Source of the DNA: Ruminococcus sp. UBA7158
GTDB lineage: Bacteria > Bacillota > Clostridia > Oscillospirales > Ruminococcaceae
NCBI GenBank assembly: GCA_002491605.1
Contig: DKWG01000060.1
Location: forward strand, 1 to 5,814
Length of the DNA: 5,814 nucleotides
Reading direction: 5' to 3'
Made by a program: the position numbers and the translations under genes. Of this stretch, positions 3,275 to 5,814 are shown one piece after another. Below the pieces are notes generated by a model, which was not told where the DNA came from, made no database searches, and saw only the letters and a program-made list of their open reading frames with translations. Position 1 is the stretch's first letter, and each line of letters opens with the position of its first letter.

Positions 3275-5671
3275 TTATCCAAGAACAACCTTAACCGTAT
3301 TTTCCTTAAGAAGCTTATCGGCAGGAATCAGGCAGCCTTCAAGTTGTTCACCGTTGAGTACAAGGCTCTTTACTCCGCTTTCAACGTGTGCTGAGTTGTC
3401 AACGGTAATATCAAGGTGGCAGCCTCTGAAGTTCTTGGAGATCTTGAAGCCGTCCCACTCTGAGGGGATTGAAGGATTGATGATAAGTCCGTCGGCGTTG
3501 GGACGCATACCGCATATACCCTCAACACAGCCTACCATGACGGTTGAAGCTGTACCGGTGAGCCAGTGAACATGCGCTCTGCCCTCGAACGGTGAAGCTG
3601 AGGACTCAACAAACTGTCCGTGAACGTACGGCTCGATGACTCTTATTTCGGCGTTGTTGTTCATAGAAGCAGGTGAGCTTTCCATGAAGTATTCAAACGC
3701 TCTGTTACCGTGACCCAAAAGTGACTCGGCTAAGATTGCCCAGCCCTGAGACTGAGAGAATATACCGCCGTTTTCCTTGGTGTCGGGGTTAAAGATGTGC
3801 ATGATAGCACCGCCGAACATATGGTTAACATACGGCGGCTCTAAGAGCTTAACGCCGTACTTGGTGTTAAGGATTTCGTGGACGCTTTCCATGGCTGTGT
3901 CGGCCTGTTCCTTTGAAGCAAAGCCTGAGATAACAGACCAGCTCTGGGGGTTGAGCCACATATTAGCCTCGGGGTCGTGCTTTGCTCCGACAACTATTCC
4001 GTCCTCACGGATTCCTCTTATGAATCTGTCCTCATCCCAGCACTTTTCCAAGGACTCAGAAAGCTTAGATTGTACATTGTTTATGTATTCAACATACTCG
4101 GCGTCGTTTCTTTCCTCGGCTAAGTCTCTCATCATGCTCATTGCATAGTAGAGCTGGAACGCAACGAAGGTTGATTCGCCCTTTGCACCTAAGCGCAGGC
4201 AGTCGTTCCAGTCGGCGTGCAGACCGGCGGGCATATTGTTTGCTCCCAAGCGCTCCATTGAGAAGTTGATTGCTCTCTTTAAGTGGTTGTAAACGCTGTC
4301 CTCGCCGCCGTTAGCGTAAACGATAACCTCGTCTAAAAATGCCTTGTTGCCGCTTTCACCGATGTATTTATAAACAGTCGGGAAGAGCCAGAGGGCGTCG
4401 TCGGCACGGTAGGAGGGGTGACCTGTCGCCTGAACGTATGAAGGCTGGTCGGGGGTGTCCTCATGACCTGCGTTGTGGTTGAACTTAACCAGCGGCAGAC
4501 CGCCTCCGTTGTCGACCTGAGCGGAAATCATGAAGCGGATTTTCTCAAGAGCCATCTCGGGGTCGAGGTGGATTATACCCTGAATGTCCTGAACGGTATC
4601 ACGGTAGCCGTAGCCGTTTCTGAGTCCGCAGTAAATAAGCGATGCCGCACGGCTCCATGTGAAGGTGATGAAGCACTGGTATGAGTTCCAGACGTTTATC
4701 ATGTTGTTGAACTCTTCGCTGGGAGTTTCAACCGAGAAGTTTTCAAGCTTTGAATGCCAATAATTCTTTAAAGCTTCAACCTCTTTTTCAACGATTCCTT
4801 CTGTTTCATATTTTGAGATAATCTCGTTGGCACCGCTGTTGTCGCGCTGACCTAAGATATAGATAAGCTCCTTTGTCTCACCGGGAGCAAGGGTTATGTC
4901 AGACTGCAAAGCTCCGCAGGCGTTGGAGTTGAAGTTGAGTGAATTGTCGCATCTGCCGGACTCGACTGCTATCGGATTTGAGTATGTGCGGTAGCTGCCG
5001 ATGAAGCCGTCAAGATTTCCGCAGTAAGCGTTGACACTTGCCTTGGCAAGTCCGAAGAAGCGCTCACGGTGGTTGGAGCCTGAAGCGTCCTTACCGGAGT
5101 TTTCGTTTATATGCTGTAAAATCTTGTTGCCCTCAAAGGATGTTCTTGTTATGAACAGGGTGTACTGAAGGTTTACCTGATCCTGCTCGTAGTTGTTGTC
5201 GTTGGTAAATTCAATAAAGCCGTATGCTGAGAGCTTTCTCTCTTTATCGGACGCATTTGTTACCTTTGCGCTCCAGACCTCATATGTCTGACCCATGGGG
5301 ACGTAGTAGGTAACCTCTGACTTGATGCCTGTGTATTCAGCTGACATAACGGTGTAGCCTGTGCCGTGGCGGCATTCGCTCTTGTATTCGTCGAGCGGCT
5401 TGCCGACCGGCTGCCATGATGCAGACCAGTAGTCGCCGTTTTCAGCGTCTCTTAAATAAATGTATCTTCCGGGGAGAGCCATGTTAGAATTGAAGCGATA
5501 GCGGGAAATTCTTCCGTTTGCGCCGCTTTCAATAAAGCTGTAGCCGCCGGCGTTGTTTGAAATTATTGCGCCATAGGCGGGAGAGCCTAAGTAGTTGCAC
5601 CATGGTGCCGGGGTATCGGGTTTTGTTATAACGTATTCTTTGTTTTTAAGGTCAAAATATCCGTATTGCAT
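3275..5671 (-). CDS. GH94 disaccharide phosphorylase (cellobiose/chitobiose phosphorylase family)
   Basis: A 798-residue cytoplasmic glycoside phosphorylase of family GH94, close to the 800-811 residues of characterised members. These enzymes split a beta-1,4 disaccharide with phosphate to give alpha-sugar 1-phosphate plus the reducing-end sugar. The N-terminal beta-sandwich starts with the typical YGYFD-KEYVITKPDTPAPW-NYLG block. The (alpha/alpha)6 catalytic domain (about 320-725) carries R341 (WSRAAS), R351 and D358 (GYGYRD), the catalytic motif A486-D-W-N-D490 with D490 as general acid, and the phosphate loop W703-LTGT. A small beta domain closes the C-terminus. The His that contacts phosphate in known enzymes is Gln640 here. 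Overall wording of the N-terminal half resembles diacetylchitobiose phosphorylase, but acceptor-site residues match neither enzyme, so the substrate is left open. AAGGAGG (5679-5685) 7 nt before the ATG fixes the start. No transporter or hydrolase gene adjoins it within the window. Confidence 0.92.
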   Translation of the reverse strand: MQYGYFDLKNKEYVITKPDTPAPWCNYLGSPAYGAIISNNAGGYSFIESGANGRISRYRFNSNMALPGRYIYLRDAENGDYWSASWQPVGKPLDEYKSECRHGTGYTVMSAEYTGIKSEVTYYVPMGQTYEVWSAKVTNASDKERKLSAYGFIEFTNDNNYEQDQVNLQYTLFITRTSFEGNKILQHINENSGKDASGSNHRERFFGLAKASVNAYCGNLDGFIGSYRTYSNPIAVESGRCDNSLNFNSNACGALQSDITLAPGETKELIYILGQRDNSGANEIISKYETEGIVEKEVEALKNYWHSKLENFSVETPSEEFNNMINVWNSYQCFITFTWSRAASLIYCGLRNGYGYRDTVQDIQGIIHLDPEMALEKIRFMISAQVDNGGGLPLVKFNHNAGHEDTPDQPSYVQATGHPSYRADDALWLFPTVYKYIGESGNKAFLDEVIVYANGGEDSVYNHLKRAINFSMERLGANNMPAGLHADWNDCLRLGAKGESTFVAFQLYYAMSMMRDLAEERNDAEYVEYINNVQSKLSESLEKCWDEDRFIRGIREDGIVVGAKHDPEANMWLNPQSWSVISGFASKEQADTAMESVHEILNTKYGVKLLEPPYVNHMFGGAIMHIFNPDTKENGGIFSQSQGWAILAESLLGHGNRAFEYFMESSPASMNNNAEIRVIEPYVHGQFVESSASPFEGRAHVHWLTGTASTVMVGCVEGICGMRPNADGLIINPSIPSEWDGFKISKNFRGCHLDITVDNSAHVESGVKSLVLNGEQLEGCLIPADKLLKENTVKVVLG

Positions 5672-5698
5672 TGTGTATCCTCCTTAGAAATACTCGAA

Positions 5699-5722
5699 TT
5701 GATGACACTATTGCGCCATCAA
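5699..5722. promoter_or_regulatory. inverted repeat in the GH94 5' leader, candidate operator
   Basis: Arms TTGATG (5699-5704) and CATCAA (5717-5722) are perfect inverted repeats 12 bp apart, with two further symmetrical G-C positions inside. The site lies about 8 to 31 nt after the predicted transcription start, a common place for a sugar-responsive repressor (for example LacI type). The identity of any regulator is not visible here. Confidence 0.35.
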
Positions 5723-5736
5723 AAGCGATTAAAATA

Positions 5737-5765
5737 ATTATATCATTTCTTTCAGAGCATTACAA
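5737..5765 (-). promoter_or_regulatory. sigma-A promoter of the GH94 gene
   Basis: On the minus strand TTGTAA (5760-5765), a 17-bp spacer and a perfect TATAAT (5737-5742). The start would be near 5730, giving a leader of about 58 nt. The -35 reads on as TTGTAATG and the -10 is followed by N-ATTTTA, as in the VTC promoter at 52-81. Confidence 0.7.
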
Positions 5766-5794
5766 GGGGTATGCAGTATAAAATTATTATAATG

Positions 5795-5814
5795 TCTGCG
5801 TTATCAATAGATAT
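5795..5814 (-). repeat. 20-bp shared upstream motif, copy 2
   Basis: Read on the minus strand this is ATATCTATTGATAACGCAGA, identical over 20 bp to 3-22. It ends 29 bp before the GH94 -35 box, exactly the distance seen for copy 1 and the VTC promoter. The copy reaches the last base of the window, so its full extent cannot be judged. Confidence 0.55.

Noticed and set aside
3261..4684. Plus-strand ORFs opposite the GH94 gene (3261-3569, 3777-4148, 4463-4684)
   Set aside because: All are antisense to a strongly conserved catalytic protein and show no domains.
1..5814. A 5.8-kb transposon defined by the 20-bp terminal inverted repeat
   Set aside because: No transposase or integrase is present, and the equal 29-bp spacing to two promoters is better explained by regulation. 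It cannot be excluded without flanking sequence.

Overview
The window looks like chromosomal DNA of a low-to-mid GC Firmicute, most likely a gut or rumen member of the Oscillospiraceae/Ruminococcus group. This is inferred from Shine-Dalgarno-led genes, sigma-A-type promoters, AT-rich spacers, a bacterial VTC/DUF4956 gene pair and an intracellular GH94 disaccharide phosphorylase. No rRNA, tRNA, CRISPR array, transposase or phage structural gene is visible.

Layout. (1) 1-1943, plus strand: a promoter and a leader of about 190 nt precede a VTC-type polyphosphate polymerase (277-1089) and a DUF4956 membrane protein (1182-1862). A strong hairpin terminator (1910-1943) closes the unit. (2) 1995-3180: three small paralogous XRE helix-turn-helix proteins on the minus strand. 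Two are tightly coupled (2224-2445 then 1995-2216) and one stands alone (2729-2950). The spacers upstream of both units are rich in palindromes. Each also holds a plausible plus-strand promoter pointing away from the regulator gene, followed by a hairpin and T-run with no convincing ORF. I read these as two candidate regulator/small-RNA modules. (3) 3181-5814, minus strand: one 798-residue GH94 phosphorylase with its own promoter, Shine-Dalgarno sequence and terminator.

The most striking non-coding signal is a perfect 20-bp sequence present once at each edge of the window (3-22 and, inverted, 5795-5814). Each copy sits exactly 29 bp upstream of a TTGTAATG -35 region, one for the VTC gene and one for the GH94 gene. 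The two promoters also share TATAAT-N-ATTTTA around the -10. This suggests that the polyphosphate unit and the phosphorylase answer to the same upstream-binding regulator. Terminal inverted repeats or an assembly edge effect remain possible.

Functionally, the GH94 enzyme would split an imported beta-linked disaccharide with inorganic phosphate to give a sugar 1-phosphate. The VTC enzyme would convert ATP-derived phosphate to polyphosphate at the membrane, probably with DUF4956. A joint control of phosphate and energy balance is an inference only. The XRE proteins most likely control their own divergent promoters; their targets are unknown.
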